NCBI GenBank assembly: GCA_030549815.1
Contig: JAUQQQ010000004.1
Span: 1-64,000 of the forward strand
Length of the DNA: 64,000 nt
Reading direction: 5' to 3'
Source: a bacterium
GTDB taxonomy: Bacteria > DRYD01
Shown: positions 1 through 10,348 of the stretch, in pieces
How the letters are laid out: every line of letters begins with the position of its first letter
Numbering within the stretch: the stretch's first letter is position 1
Program-made: the position numbers and the translations under genes
The notes under the pieces: generated by a model
What the model saw: the letters and a program-made list of their open reading frames with translations, nothing else
The model's database searches: none
Told to the model about the DNA's origin: nothing

Positions 1-47
1 GAAAAATTATTTCTGACTTCGACATAGTGTTTTAGACATAATGTAAT

Positions 48-119
48 AGCCGGTGAGGGGATTTGAACCCCTGACCTGGTGATTACAAATCACCTGCTCT
101 GCCGCTGAGCTACACCGGC
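48..119 (-). tRNA. tRNA-Thr (TGT)
   Basis: Reverse complement GCCGGTGTAGCTCAGCGGCAGAGCAGGTGATTTGTAATCACCAGGTCAGGGGTTCAAATCCCCTCACCGGCT folds as a full cloverleaf; anticodon loop TTTGTAA. Confidence 0.95.
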
Positions 120-178
120 AAAGTTTCTTAGAATATTATTCTACATTTAACATCTAAAACCCTTCTTCATTTAAACAT

Positions 179-1210
179 TTATTCAAATAAATCTACTGTT
201 AGAAAATATTCCAAAGGATAAAGAATAGTTAGAGGTTTTTTATATGATAAAAAGGGCAATACCTTAGAAGCAATAGATACTTGTTCACTATTATCATTTA
301 CATTAAGAATATTCACATCATACTCATTATTATCTTTAAGACTAACATAAAAAATATAGTTTTTATCAATATTTTCAATAATATCAACATACAAAATTTC
401 TTTACCTTTTATACTAACTTGATATAATTCTTGCAGAAAATCCATACTTGGCAAATATTTGTATATTTTCATTTTGTTGCCATCAACAAAAGATATGTAG
501 AAAGTATCTTTATAAGATGAATTTATTAATATTTTTTTACCTTCTACTAAAGTAGTAGTTTTTTTATCATACTTTATAGCTTTAAAGCCTTTATCTGATT
601 TAACAATCGCAATAAAAGAATCAGTGTTTACAGGTACAACATCAAGAATTTTTTGATTTTTCAAATTTTCAGTCAAATTAATTTTGTTTATTTTATTTGA
701 CTTCATAGTGAATAAATATATATTGCCGTCTGTTTTTTTATTTTCTTTGTAATTGTATCCTAACCAGTAAAATATACCTTCATAATTTGTTTTTATTATG
801 GATATAGGGAAAGATGGATTATCAAAAGTAAGAATATTTACAGATGGAGAAATGTAATGAATTTTGTTACCACCGGACCTTTCAAAAATAATTAACTCAT
901 TTTTATTATTAATACAACAAATCGAAGGGACTTTTATTTGAGGTATCAATCTATATCCTAACGTTCCTGAAACAGTGTTTATATTTATCAATAAAGTTCC
1001 CCTTGCTTTGTAAAGCTGATAAAGATAAATTATGTCCCCTTTATTGTTGTAAGTAAAAGAAGAAAATTTATACTCTTTTTGATTTAATTTTTGAGTTTCA
1101 TAGATATATTTAGACAAATTAAAATAGACCTGTTTTTTTTCATTAAGATTAAATGAAGGTAAAAAAAAGACCAGAATTATTATTATCAATGAAATAACTA
1201 CTTTTCTCAT
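179..1210 (-). CDS. Exported or membrane-anchored protein of unknown function, possibly beta-propeller-like
   Basis: N-terminal hydrophobic segment MRKVVISLIIIILVFFLP, then beta-rich repeats; no recognised domain. Confidence 0.75.
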   Translation of the reverse strand: MRKVVISLIIIILVFFLPSFNLNEKKQVYFNLSKYIYETQKLNQKEYKFSSFTYNNKGDIIYLYQLYKARGTLLININTVSGTLGYRLIPQIKVPSICCINNKNELIIFERSGGNKIHYISPSVNILTFDNPSFPISIIKTNYEGIFYWLGYNYKENKKTDGNIYLFTMKSNKINKINLTENLKNQKILDVVPVNTDSFIAIVKSDKGFKAIKYDKKTTTLVEGKKILINSSYKDTFYISFVDGNKMKIYKYLPSMDFLQELYQVSIKGKEILYVDIIENIDKNYIFYVSLKDNNEYDVNILNVNDNSEQVSIASKVLPFLSYKKPLTILYPLEYFLTVDLFE

Positions 1211-1228
1211 TTTTTACCTCCTTAGTAA

Positions 1229-1270
1229 AAAATTAAGAGGGAAGAGAATAAGCTTCACTTCCCTCTTTTA
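1229..1270 (-). terminator. Intrinsic terminator downstream of the 1290-2270 gene
   Basis: Inverted repeat AGAGGGAAG...CTTCCCTCT with a flanking A/T tract just after the stop codon. Confidence 0.65.
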
Positions 1271-1289
1271 TTAAATTATTCAATTTAAT

Positions 1290-2270
1290 TTATTTTCTAC
1301 CAATACCCCATTCAATTGATGGCCACCACTGCCAAATTTTTATAACGGTTCCATCATATTTTTTAGCATAACCCTCCAAGCTATTTTTACCATAAACTGT
1401 ACCTATCTCAACAATTCCTACATCTTTCATTGTTAATAACTCATCTTTTTGAACTTTTGCATCCTGGTTTTTATCTTGCCAAATGAAAATATTTTCTAAT
1501 TCGTCTCCACTTATTTTGTTATCCTTATTAAAATCAAAGTTTTCGGCCAATTTCTCAAATCCATTTGCATAACCAAAAGCGTTTGACATCAAATTAAAAC
1601 CATTAACCGATTCTTTATATTTATTGTTTTCAAAAAATATTAATAATCCGTCATTGGGTCCAATCCATTCAACAAAATCTTCTACTCCATCTGCATTTAA
1701 GTCAAACAATTTTGCATATTGCTTATTAAAAGTATTTTTTGCTAAATTTGTTCCACCAGGCACATCAGGAATATTATTCCCATCCAAATCTATGACTAAA
1801 GGATCAACTACTTGTACATATTGGTTTACTGTTTGGTAGTAATTAGTAGTGATTGTTTGATTAACTTGTGTGTCTGTTCTTTGGAATATTTGCTGTGATA
1901 AAGTTATAATAACATCTCCTTCTTGCTCTTGTGTTTGCCTTGTTTCTATTAATTGAGGAGTTCCCAATATTGTATATATATTTGTTTGGGTTGTACTACC
2001 AAGATATCTTGTTGTACTACCAATATATTCATAATACGGTGGGAAATGACCTCTCCGCACTCTTTTTCCTACAACTACATCAACACTACCAATATTAGCA
2101 TTTGCTACTATATTCTGGTTAATTACATTTGTATGAGTTATAGTAATACTTGGTAAAGTTACATGAGTATTAAGTGACACATCCTCGGTTATTTGTCCCT
2201 TCTTTATACCTGCAAATGAAACGGAAATCATTATAAAAGCAAACACTGCTATTAATACCAATCTTTTCAT
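1290..2270 (-). CDS. Secreted protein with FrpC/RTX-type EF-hand-like Ca2+-binding self-processing module
   Basis: Signal peptide MKRLVLIAVFAFIMISVSFA; DPLVIDLDGNNIPD, FDLNADGVEDFVEWIGPNDGLLIF, FDFNKDNKISGDELENIFIWQDKNQDAKVQKDELLTMKDVGIVEI. Confidence 0.8.
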   Translation of the reverse strand: MKRLVLIAVFAFIMISVSFAGIKKGQITEDVSLNTHVTLPSITITHTNVINQNIVANANIGSVDVVVGKRVRRGHFPPYYEYIGSTTRYLGSTTQTNIYTILGTPQLIETRQTQEQEGDVIITLSQQIFQRTDTQVNQTITTNYYQTVNQYVQVVDPLVIDLDGNNIPDVPGGTNLAKNTFNKQYAKLFDLNADGVEDFVEWIGPNDGLLIFFENNKYKESVNGFNLMSNAFGYANGFEKLAENFDFNKDNKISGDELENIFIWQDKNQDAKVQKDELLTMKDVGIVEIGTVYGKNSLEGYAKKYDGTVIKIWQWWPSIEWGIGRK

Positions 2271-2421
2271 TTTTTCATCACCTCCTCATATAATATATAA
2301 TCAATTTGAAATCAAAAATTGTAAAAAAATGTTAAAAAAATTAAAAAAAATTCCAGGAAAAATATGAGATTATTGAAAATAAAGCAGGGAAAATATAAAA
2401 AGAAACCTAATAATTTATATT

Positions 2422-3618
2422 GTGAAGATAATAGGATTAGCAGATAAAGAACAATTAGAAATAATAAAAACCCTCTTTAAAAATAAAACTTTAATCACTT
2501 TATGCTCCAATATATTCGATCATGAATTCATCCAAAACTTAAAAGACAATAATATAAAAGTAGAAACTTTATTTATAAAAGAAGAATTGGAAACTTTAAA
2601 AATAAACTACCCTACATTTCTGAATTTAACAGAAGAAATCAAAAAAAGATTGGCAACGTTCGGTAATGATTTCATATATCTATCAACATCATTCGACCCT
2701 TTATCATCAGATTGGATAGCATCAGAGTTAGAACACAAAGAATGCCTAATGTTCAAAACCACCGAAATAATACTTAATAAAGCATTCAATCAATCCCATA
2801 ACTTTAATTTTCAATTACCCCTCATAAAAAAAGTTGATTTCCTTTACTATCTGTATCACTTTGATAAAGAGGACAAATTCATTATTCCCAATGTTATAGA
2901 CTTTATTGATAATAAACTTGAAGGAAAAGGTAAATTAGTAAAAGTATCAAATATAGCAAACGTGAAATGTTTCATCCCTGACGAAATAATTTATAAAACC
3001 ATTTTCGATTACCTCTGGAGTGTAATGATAAAGCTAAGGTATAACTGTCAATGGGATAGAATTCAAACATCGGAAAGCATAAAAAACCACTTAGTTGAAG
3101 AAGCGTATGAAGTTTTAGATACAGTAGAAAAAAATGATCCAGAAAAATTTAAATCAGAGCTTGGAGATCTTTTATTACAAATAATCTTTCACTCTCAAAT
3201 CCAATCTGATTTTAAAAAATTTAATTTCTATGATGTAGTAGTAAAATTGGTTGAAAAATTGATAAACCGGCACCCGCATGTATTTACAGAAAACCAAACA
3301 GAAGACCTGGAAAAAATATTGGTAGATTGGGAAAAAATGAAAAATAAAGAAAGCAAATCAATAGACCTACCTAAATCCATGCCATCCTTACTAAAAATGT
3401 ATCTACTTTACAGAAAAATAAAAAGGCTAAAAAAAGAAAAAGAATTTGAAAAAATAATCTTACAAGAAATACCAAATTACGAAATATCCAATATCCTATT
3501 ACAACTTCATGAATTCCATTTACAAAACTCAGAAAACCTGGAAAATTTACTTAATCAATTTTTAGATAAATTAACAACTAAAATAAACCAATCAGAAATC
3601 GTAAAGACAAGAGATTGA
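2422..3618 (+). CDS. mazG: MazG-family nucleoside triphosphate pyrophosphohydrolase with N-terminal extension (YabN-like layout)
   Basis: HLVEEAYEVLDTVEKNDPEKFKSELGDLLLQIIFHSQI; GTG start. Confidence 0.85.
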   Translation: MKIIGLADKEQLEIIKTLFKNKTLITLCSNIFDHEFIQNLKDNNIKVETLFIKEELETLKINYPTFLNLTEEIKKRLATFGNDFIYLSTSFDPLSSDWIASELEHKECLMFKTTEIILNKAFNQSHNFNFQLPLIKKVDFLYYLYHFDKEDKFIIPNVIDFIDNKLEGKGKLVKVSNIANVKCFIPDEIIYKTIFDYLWSVMIKLRYNCQWDRIQTSESIKNHLVEEAYEVLDTVEKNDPEKFKSELGDLLLQIIFHSQIQSDFKKFNFYDVVVKLVEKLINRHPHVFTENQTEDLEKILVDWEKMKNKESKSIDLPKSMPSLLKMYLLYRKIKRLKKEKEFEKIILQEIPNYEISNILLQLHEFHLQNSENLENLLNQFLDKLTTKINQSEIVKTRD

Positions 3619-3949
3619 AAATAAAGAATAAAACTGTGTGTAAAATGATAAAAAATTCACTTTCCTCATCAATCCCTAACAAATTCACTAACATCAAAAA
3701 AATTAATTGCATCAAACAGAGCTTTACATTAATTAAAACCCCAGGAAGAATAATTAATAACAAACCTAATGGGTATAATCTATCGTATTTCTCTTTATAC
3801 TTTTCCAAAACAGAAAAATAAATACTTTGAATAAATAAAAAGAAGATAAACTTTGAATTTAAGTTGATTAGAGGAAAGTTTATATTTGGTAAAATCAAGA
3901 AAATGTTGTAAAAATAAATGAATGAAACAACAAAAAACAGGAGATTCAT
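3578..3949 (-). CDS. Small multi-pass membrane protein, unknown
   Basis: 123 aa, several hydrophobic helices; divergent from the 3950 gene and overlaps the mazG 3' end. Confidence 0.5.
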   Translation of the reverse strand: MNLLFFVVSFIYFYNIFLILPNINFPLINLNSKFIFFLFIQSIYFSVLEKYKEKYDRLYPLGLLLIILPGVLINVKLCLMQLIFLMLVNLLGIDEESEFFIILHTVLFFIFNLLSLRFLIGLF

Positions 3950-5176
3950 ATGAAAGTATTAATCATTACTTATTTTTTTCCTCCATTGAATTCAATAGCA
4001 TCATTACGTCTTTACTCATGGGCTAAATATTTTGCAGAAGAAGGAATTGATGTTACAGTCTTAACCCCCAAAAAATACAAATTCGAAAATGACTTAGAGT
4101 TACCTTTCAATAACTTCAAAGTCATAGAAATTCCCATACCTAAACCTTTTAAATTAATATCCTTTGGGAAATTGATAAATTTCCTAAACAGGAAATATCA
4201 ACTTGGGATATACTATAAGACTCGTCTTCCCGATGAAACAATAAGGTGGGTAAAGCCAGCATTTGAATTTGCCAAACAAAATGAATGGGATGTGGTTATA
4301 TCTTCCGCATTACCTTATACTGTGCATGAAGTAGCATGGAAACTAAAAAAGAATGGTAATTGCAAACTTTGGGTGGCAGACTGGAGGGACCTATTTTCAG
4401 AAAACCCAATATTCACAGGAATACCATTATTTAAAAACATAGAAAAAAACATAGAAAAAAAATATAATAACGAAGCTGATTTAGTAATTACAGTATCAGA
4501 AGGGCTAAAAAATTACTGGGTAAAAACTACAAACAAACCTGTCAAAATAATATATAACGGATTCTTTGAAGAAGATTATCAAAAAAATGGTAATTGTAAT
4601 CCTTCTGACGTAATTTCTATTTTTTATGCAGGATCTTTTTATAAAGAGCGGCTCATAGATTACTTTTTTGAATCACTCGGATATTTAAGAGAACAAGGTT
4701 ATGATAATTTCAAGTTAGTTGTTGCTGGTGCATTTGACATAAAAGAAAAAGTAAAAAACTTAAGAGTACCCTATGAATACAAAGGTTTCATAAAAAGAGA
4801 AGAAGTTATTAAATTATATTTTGAAAGTCATTTTCTACTCTTTCCGTTAGAACAAGAAAAAGACCTTCCTAACTGGAAAGGAATATTAACAGGAAAAATT
4901 TATGAATATTTGGCGGTTAATCTATTTACCAATAAACCCATCATCATTGTGGGGCAAACTTTTGACAAGGAAAGACAAGAAATATTAGAAAAATCAGGTT
5001 GTTGCATATTCCTTAAAAATCAACAAGAAACGATTAATTTCTTCGAAAATTACTTTAAAACTAAAAAAGTCAACATTAATCCCAATCACGAATTTATAAA
5101 GTTTTTCAGTAGAAAAAACCAAGCACAAAGATTACTCGGTTTTATAAAGGAGATGTTAGAATGGAAAAAATCATAA
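3950..5176 (+). CDS. Glycosyltransferase, GT4-like
   Basis: MKVLIITYFFPPLNSIASLRLYSWAKYFAEEGIDVTVLTPKK and C-terminal donor-binding-like region. Confidence 0.8.
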   Translation: MKVLIITYFFPPLNSIASLRLYSWAKYFAEEGIDVTVLTPKKYKFENDLELPFNNFKVIEIPIPKPFKLISFGKLINFLNRKYQLGIYYKTRLPDETIRWVKPAFEFAKQNEWDVVISSALPYTVHEVAWKLKKNGNCKLWVADWRDLFSENPIFTGIPLFKNIEKNIEKKYNNEADLVITVSEGLKNYWVKTTNKPVKIIYNGFFEEDYQKNGNCNPSDVISIFYAGSFYKERLIDYFFESLGYLREQGYDNFKLVVAGAFDIKEKVKNLRVPYEYKGFIKREEVIKLYFESHFLLFPLEQEKDLPNWKGILTGKIYEYLAVNLFTNKPIIIVGQTFDKERQEILEKSGCCIFLKNQQETINFFENYFKTKKVNINPNHEFIKFFSRKNQAQRLLGFIKEMLEWKKS

Positions 5177-5784
5177 TCATTGGAGGAGGAGGACATTCAA
5201 AAGTTATCCAAAACATCATAAGAAGAGATTACAAAGAATATGAAATAATCGGCTACGTAGATCAACAAAATAAAAATCTAAACATACCTTATTTAGGAAA
5301 AGAAAACGCAGTTTTCAATTTTGATAATAAAAATTTCAAACTTGTTATAGGAATAGGACAAATCGATGAAGGTATAAAAAGAAAAGAACTAATAAAAACT
5401 TTCTTAGAAAAGGGATATAATTTTTTGACAATAGTATCAAAAAAAGCAATAATAGCAGATAGTAGTATCATTGGTGAAGGAACAGTTGTCTTTGATAATG
5501 TGGTTGTCAATGTGGATTGCAAAATAGGTGATTTTTGTATTCTCAACACGGGGTGCATAGTAGAACACGATTGCTATATAGGTAATTTTGTCCATCTATC
5601 TCCTGGAGTAGTATTATCGGGAGGAGTAAAAATAGGTGATAACTGCTTCTTAGGCTCGGGAAGCGTAGTTAAACATTACACAACCATTTGCGACAACGTT
5701 ATAATAGGAGCAGGTAGTGTAGTAGTAAAAAATATCACAGAAAAAGGTACTTTCGTAGGAATACCTGCAAAAAAAATCAAATAG
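5161..5784 (+). CDS. NeuD/PglD-like sugar O/N-acetyltransferase (left-handed beta-helix)
   Basis: IIIIGGGGHSKVI N-terminus and hexapeptide repeats. Confidence 0.85.
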   Translation: MEKIIIIGGGGHSKVIQNIIRRDYKEYEIIGYVDQQNKNLNIPYLGKENAVFNFDNKNFKLVIGIGQIDEGIKRKELIKTFLEKGYNFLTIVSKKAIIADSSIIGEGTVVFDNVVVNVDCKIGDFCILNTGCIVEHDCYIGNFVHLSPGVVLSGGVKIGDNCFLGSGSVVKHYTTICDNVIIGAGSVVVKNITEKGTFVGIPAKKIK

Positions 5785-5839
5785 CAACTAAAGGAAAAGT
5801 TTAAATGTTAGATAACTCTATATAAAAGGGGGTAGTTTT

Positions 5840-6268
5840 ATGTATACAAAAATCCTGGTGACACATGACGGGTCGGATAACTCCCAAAGAGCATTCAACG
5901 AAGCAATAAACCTTATCAAACAACTTCAAAATAAAGAAGGAATAGAACTAAATGTTGTAAGCGTAATACAAATTATAGATCTACCAGAAGTAGCAGAAAA
6001 TCAAGCGATCATTGATTATTTCAGAAAATACTACAAAGAAATTCACTCCAATCTAATAGAAACAGCACAAAAAGAAAACATAAAAATAAATACCTACATC
6101 TTGGTTGGAAATCCATCAGTTGAAATCTTGAATTTCGCAAAAGAAAATAATGTAGATCTTATTGTAATAGGAAAAACAGGTAAATCGAAAATAGAGCAAT
6201 GGTTATTAGGTAGTGTATCCAAGAAAATACTCGATCATGCCCCATGCTCCGTACTACTCATTAGATAA
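5840..6268 (+). CDS. Universal stress protein (UspA family)
   Basis: ILVTHDGSDNSQRAFNEA ... VIGKTGKSKIEQWLLGSVSKKILDHAPCSVLLIR. Confidence 0.9.
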   Translation: MYTKILVTHDGSDNSQRAFNEAINLIKQLQNKEGIELNVVSVIQIIDLPEVAENQAIIDYFRKYYKEIHSNLIETAQKENIKINTYILVGNPSVEILNFAKENNVDLIVIGKTGKSKIEQWLLGSVSKKILDHAPCSVLLIR

Positions 6269-6270
6269 CA

Positions 6271-8634
6271 TTGGAAAAACAAATAATAGAAATTCTTAAG
6301 CAGGAAATAAACAATAACTTCAAAAATAATTCTGTATTTGGAGGACTGTCCTTTTTTGTAAAAAAATTATCAAAGAATGATAAAATAGACCATCCAATAA
6401 TTAAACAACTTCTCGATTACGACTATCTAAACATAGATAACCGAAAAAAATTAGTATATCAAATATTGGATTACCTTCAAAACAAAAATAAAGAATATGA
6501 AAAAGAAGATAGCCAAACATTAAATGAAGAAAATCTTGAAAACTTTGAAAATTTAATCATCGACACAGACAATTCAATTTTGAATGCTCCTATTAATTAC
6601 TTTGCTAAAGACCTTAATCTAAATAAAAGAATTTTGAATAATTTAAAGAAAATAGGGATAGAGAGTATAGGGGATTTGTTATGGTTTGTTCCACGTTCTT
6701 ACAGCGACCGGACAAAAAGCGTTTCTTTGAAAGACGCAATAAACCAAGAAAAAGCATTCCTTAATGTAGAAATAATCTCTAACTATCAAATAATAAAACC
6801 AAACAATAAAAAATTGAAGATAATAAAATACATGATAAAAGATGAGTACGGTAACATTGGAGAAATAGTTTTCTTTAACCAAGAATATATAACCCACCTA
6901 TTAAACAAAGGAAAAAGAATAAGAGTCTTTGGAAGAGTGATAAAAAATAGAGTTTTTCAAGTAATGCCAGAAGAATGGGAATTTGATGAATTAAAAACGA
7001 TTGATTTCAACAGAATAGTCCCTACTTATTCAACATCAATTAATCCAAAAAAAATAAGAGAGATAATTTTTAGAGCACTGAAATTAGTTTATAAAAAAAT
7101 TAACGATCCTTTGATAAACCTTTTAAATAAAATTCCGTCAAATTTTGAGTTCGATGACCTAAGTAAAGCTTTTGTTAATATTCATTTTCCGCCAAATTAT
7201 GAATCCTTACAAAGAGCAAGAAATAGATTAGCTTTAGAAGAAATAATATATACACAAATTTTGATGAATGGGATATCAAAAAAGAAAGAAACTATTTACA
7301 TAATAGACAAAGAAAAAGCTTTAGAACTATTTTCGAAACTCGAACTTCCATTCGAATTAACAAACGCACAAAAGAGGGTAATTAATGAAATAATAGAAGA
7401 TTTATCAAGCAAATACAGTTGTAGAAGATTGATTCAGGGAGATGTTGGAGCAGGAAAGACAGTAGTAGCAATGGTAGCATGTTTTGTAGTTTGTAAACAT
7501 GGCTATCAAGCTGCACTAATGGCCCCCACGGAAATATTAGCTACCCAACACTACAATAATTTCAAAAACATACTGCCCAATCTACAAATAGAATTACTTA
7601 CATCAAAAATCAAAGGAAAAAAAAGAGAACACATATTTGAAAAACTGAAAGAAGGAAAAATAGATATTTTAATAGGAACACACGCTTTAATAAATGAGGA
7701 TGTGGAATTTAAAGATTTGGCTTTAATTATCGTTGACGAACAGCACAAATTCGGAGTCCAACAAAGGTTTAAACTATACTCAAAATCGCAATGTCCCCAT
7801 TTAGTTGTGATGAGTGCAACTCCAATTCCCCGAACCTTAGCATTAACCGTATATAGCGACCTTGATATATCAATAATCGACGAATTACCACCAGGTAGAA
7901 AAAAAGCAATAACAGAAATCTTTAACTATAAAGATATACGAAAAGTTTATGATTTTATAAAAAACCAGTTGAAAGAAGGTAGGCAAGCATATGTAATATG
8001 TCCCTCTATCTTCGAAAACCCTAAACTTGAACTTAAAAACGTAGAAAAAATCTACAAAGAAATAAAAGAATATTTTGCAGAATACAAAGTAGATTACCTA
8101 CATGGTAAGATGAACAACAAAGAAAAAGACAAAGTAATGGAAGACTTCAGAAATAAAAACATAGATATACTTATTTCAACAACTGTTGTTGAAGTAGGAG
8201 TTGATGTACCCAATGCAAATACAATATTAATCCTGGATGCCGAAAGATTTGGATTATCTCAATTACATCAATTAAGAGGAAGAGTTAAAAGAAGTAATCA
8301 TCAACCATACTGCCTGCTTGTAACCTCAAAAAATCTTTCATACCAAGAATTCAGTAAATCATTACAAAGATTAAATGTTTTAAAATATTACGATGATGGG
8401 TTTAAGATTGCTGAGAAAGATCTTGAATTAAGGGGACCTGGAGAAGTTATAGGATACAAACAACACGGATTTACAGATTTTAAAGTCCTTAACCCACTAA
8501 AAGATGTAGAATTAATAAAATTTTCCAACAAATTGGCTCAAATGATCACACCCCAAATACTCAACTTCAACTTTATAAAACAAAAAATCCAACAAATAAA
8601 TCAAAAAATGCAAGATATAACTGATAGCATATAG
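6271..8634 (+). CDS. recG: ATP-dependent DNA helicase RecG
   Basis: QGDVGAGKTVVAM, VDEQHKFGVQQR, MSATPIPRTLALTVYSDLDISIIDELPPGRK; TTG start. Confidence 0.95.
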   Translation: MEKQIIEILKQEINNNFKNNSVFGGLSFFVKKLSKNDKIDHPIIKQLLDYDYLNIDNRKKLVYQILDYLQNKNKEYEKEDSQTLNEENLENFENLIIDTDNSILNAPINYFAKDLNLNKRILNNLKKIGIESIGDLLWFVPRSYSDRTKSVSLKDAINQEKAFLNVEIISNYQIIKPNNKKLKIIKYMIKDEYGNIGEIVFFNQEYITHLLNKGKRIRVFGRVIKNRVFQVMPEEWEFDELKTIDFNRIVPTYSTSINPKKIREIIFRALKLVYKKINDPLINLLNKIPSNFEFDDLSKAFVNIHFPPNYESLQRARNRLALEEIIYTQILMNGISKKKETIYIIDKEKALELFSKLELPFELTNAQKRVINEIIEDLSSKYSCRRLIQGDVGAGKTVVAMVACFVVCKHGYQAALMAPTEILATQHYNNFKNILPNLQIELLTSKIKGKKREHIFEKLKEGKIDILIGTHALINEDVEFKDLALIIVDEQHKFGVQQRFKLYSKSQCPHLVVMSATPIPRTLALTVYSDLDISIIDELPPGRKKAITEIFNYKDIRKVYDFIKNQLKEGRQAYVICPSIFENPKLELKNVEKIYKEIKEYFAEYKVDYLHGKMNNKEKDKVMEDFRNKNIDILISTTVVEVGVDVPNANTILILDAERFGLSQLHQLRGRVKRSNHQPYCLLVTSKNLSYQEFSKSLQRLNVLKYYDDGFKIAEKDLELRGPGEVIGYKQHGFTDFKVLNPLKDVELIKFSNKLAQMITPQILNFNFIKQKIQQINQKMQDITDSI

Positions 8635-8660
8635 AAAAGTATAAAAAGAGGTGAAAAAAA

Positions 8661-9719
8661 ATGATAACCAAAGATAAAATTATAATGTCATTAAGAGGAG
8701 TAAAAGAACCCTTTTTTCAAAAAGATTTTATCCAAATGAACCTGATAGATGTTGATCTATTAGAAAACAATATTAACATAAAAGTTTACTTAAAAGAAGA
8801 AGTTTTTGATAAAAAAGAAGAGATAGAAAAAAAGATTCAAGAAAAATTGAAAATAGCATTCGGAGAACAAATAGGGAACGTAAATATTGAATTTATTAAA
8901 GTTTCTGATTATTCACAAGTCAGGAGAAGAGTAAAATTGGAGGTTTTAGATTCTAAGAAAGCTAATTTAGGTAAAGTTATAGCGGTTACGTCTGGGAAAG
9001 GTGGAGTTGGAAAATCTACAATATCAATAAATTTAGCTCTTAGCTTAAGGGAACTTGGGTTTAAAGTTGGATTACTTGATGCTGATGTCTATGGCCCATC
9101 AATACCCACAGCATTCGGATTAGAAGGAACAATATTAGAAATAAGAGATGACAAAATACAACCGATAGAAAAATTTGGTTTAAAATTGGTTTCAATAGGT
9201 TTCATGATACCAGAAGTTGATACTCCACTTATTTGGAGAGGACCTATGCTACACAAAGCAATAAATGAAATGGTTAATCAAGTTGATTGGGATAGTTTAG
9301 ATTATTTGGTTGTAGATCTACCACCAGGAACAGGGGACGCAATACTTAGTCTCAACAATTCCGTAAAGATAGACGGAGCAATAGTTGTAAGTACATCGCA
9401 GAAAGTTGCTGCAGCTGACGTCATGAAAAATATAAACATGTTAAAAACACTATCAATTCCCATTATCGGTATAGTTGAAAACATGTCCTTTATTGAGTGT
9501 AAAAATGGTGAAAAAATATACTTATGGGGTAAAGGTGGAGTTATTGAATTAGCCCAAAAATACGATATAGAATTCTTAGGAGAAATACCATTTATACCCA
9601 ATGTAGTGCAAACAATGGAAACCGGAAACTTAGTAATGCTTACCGAACAAACAAAAAACATTTTCAAAGAATTTGCTAAAAAAGTTATCAATAGATTAAA
9701 CGTAATTAGTGTAAGTTAA
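8661..9719 (+). CDS. Mrp/NBP35-family Fe-S carrier ATPase with N-terminal DUF59-like domain
   Basis: AVTSGKGGVGKSTISINLA deviant Walker A; DLPPGTGDA; ENMSFIEC. Confidence 0.9.
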   Translation: MITKDKIIMSLRGVKEPFFQKDFIQMNLIDVDLLENNINIKVYLKEEVFDKKEEIEKKIQEKLKIAFGEQIGNVNIEFIKVSDYSQVRRRVKLEVLDSKKANLGKVIAVTSGKGGVGKSTISINLALSLRELGFKVGLLDADVYGPSIPTAFGLEGTILEIRDDKIQPIEKFGLKLVSIGFMIPEVDTPLIWRGPMLHKAINEMVNQVDWDSLDYLVVDLPPGTGDAILSLNNSVKIDGAIVVSTSQKVAAADVMKNINMLKTLSIPIIGIVENMSFIECKNGEKIYLWGKGGVIELAQKYDIEFLGEIPFIPNVVQTMETGNLVMLTEQTKNIFKEFAKKVINRLNVISVS

Positions 9720-9721
9720 AT

Positions 9722-10348
9722 ATGACAAGACTATTGATTATTTTTATTTTTTGGTTAACTTCAGTATCCTTTGCTCAAACCTATTTAAAATTTTATCTCA
9801 ATTCAACACAAAGAATAGTAATTAAAGAAAAGAAAATAGATAATACAATCTCGATAAAGGGGAAAATCATCTCAAAAATCAAAAAATCGAAAAAAACATT
9901 AAAACTAACCCTAAACCTATACAACGTGGAAATAAAGATTTATGATAAAGAAAAAATAATCCAAAAGGATAAATACGATTCTTATACTCAAACTTACAAC
10001 TATGAATTTTACCAAAACAAAAACAGGTATGAAATATATGAAAAAGAAGAAGACAGCAATCCCTGGAGTTTCATAAAGCCATTAATTATACTCTATTCTT
10101 TTAATGGTAAAACTGAAATGTTATCAATAACTTCCCCCAAAAATATACTAATCTTTTCAAAAGATAAAAACAATACGTATTTATTTCAGGAAAAATACAA
10201 AGAATTAGTCTTATCAAGAGGTTTAATAAAATTCAGCAAAGAAAACATCTATTTTAATATGAATTCAAACATTCCCAAAAACAAAGTTGAAAAGGTTAGT
10301 TTTTCTATAGAATCGGAAATACAAGCATTATTAAAAAAGACGAATTGA
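9722..10348 (+). CDS. Exported protein of unknown function
   Basis: Signal peptide MTRLLIIFIFWLTSVSFAQ; no recognised domain. Confidence 0.65.
   Translation: MTRLLIIFIFWLTSVSFAQTYLKFYLNSTQRIVIKEKKIDNTISIKGKIISKIKKSKKTLKLTLNLYNVEIKIYDKEKIIQKDKYDSYTQTYNYEFYQNKNRYEIYEKEEDSNPWSFIKPLIILYSFNGKTEMLSITSPKNILIFSKDKNNTYLFQEKYKELVLSRGLIKFSKENIYFNMNSNIPKNKVEKVSFSIESEIQALLKKTN

Noticed and set aside
3615-3821. 68-aa plus-strand ORF
   Set aside because: Overlaps the better-supported minus-strand membrane ORF at 3578-3949; neither is strong.
9302-9691. 129-aa antisense ORF in the Mrp-like gene
   Set aside because: Overlaps conserved Mrp motifs on the other strand; no independent support.
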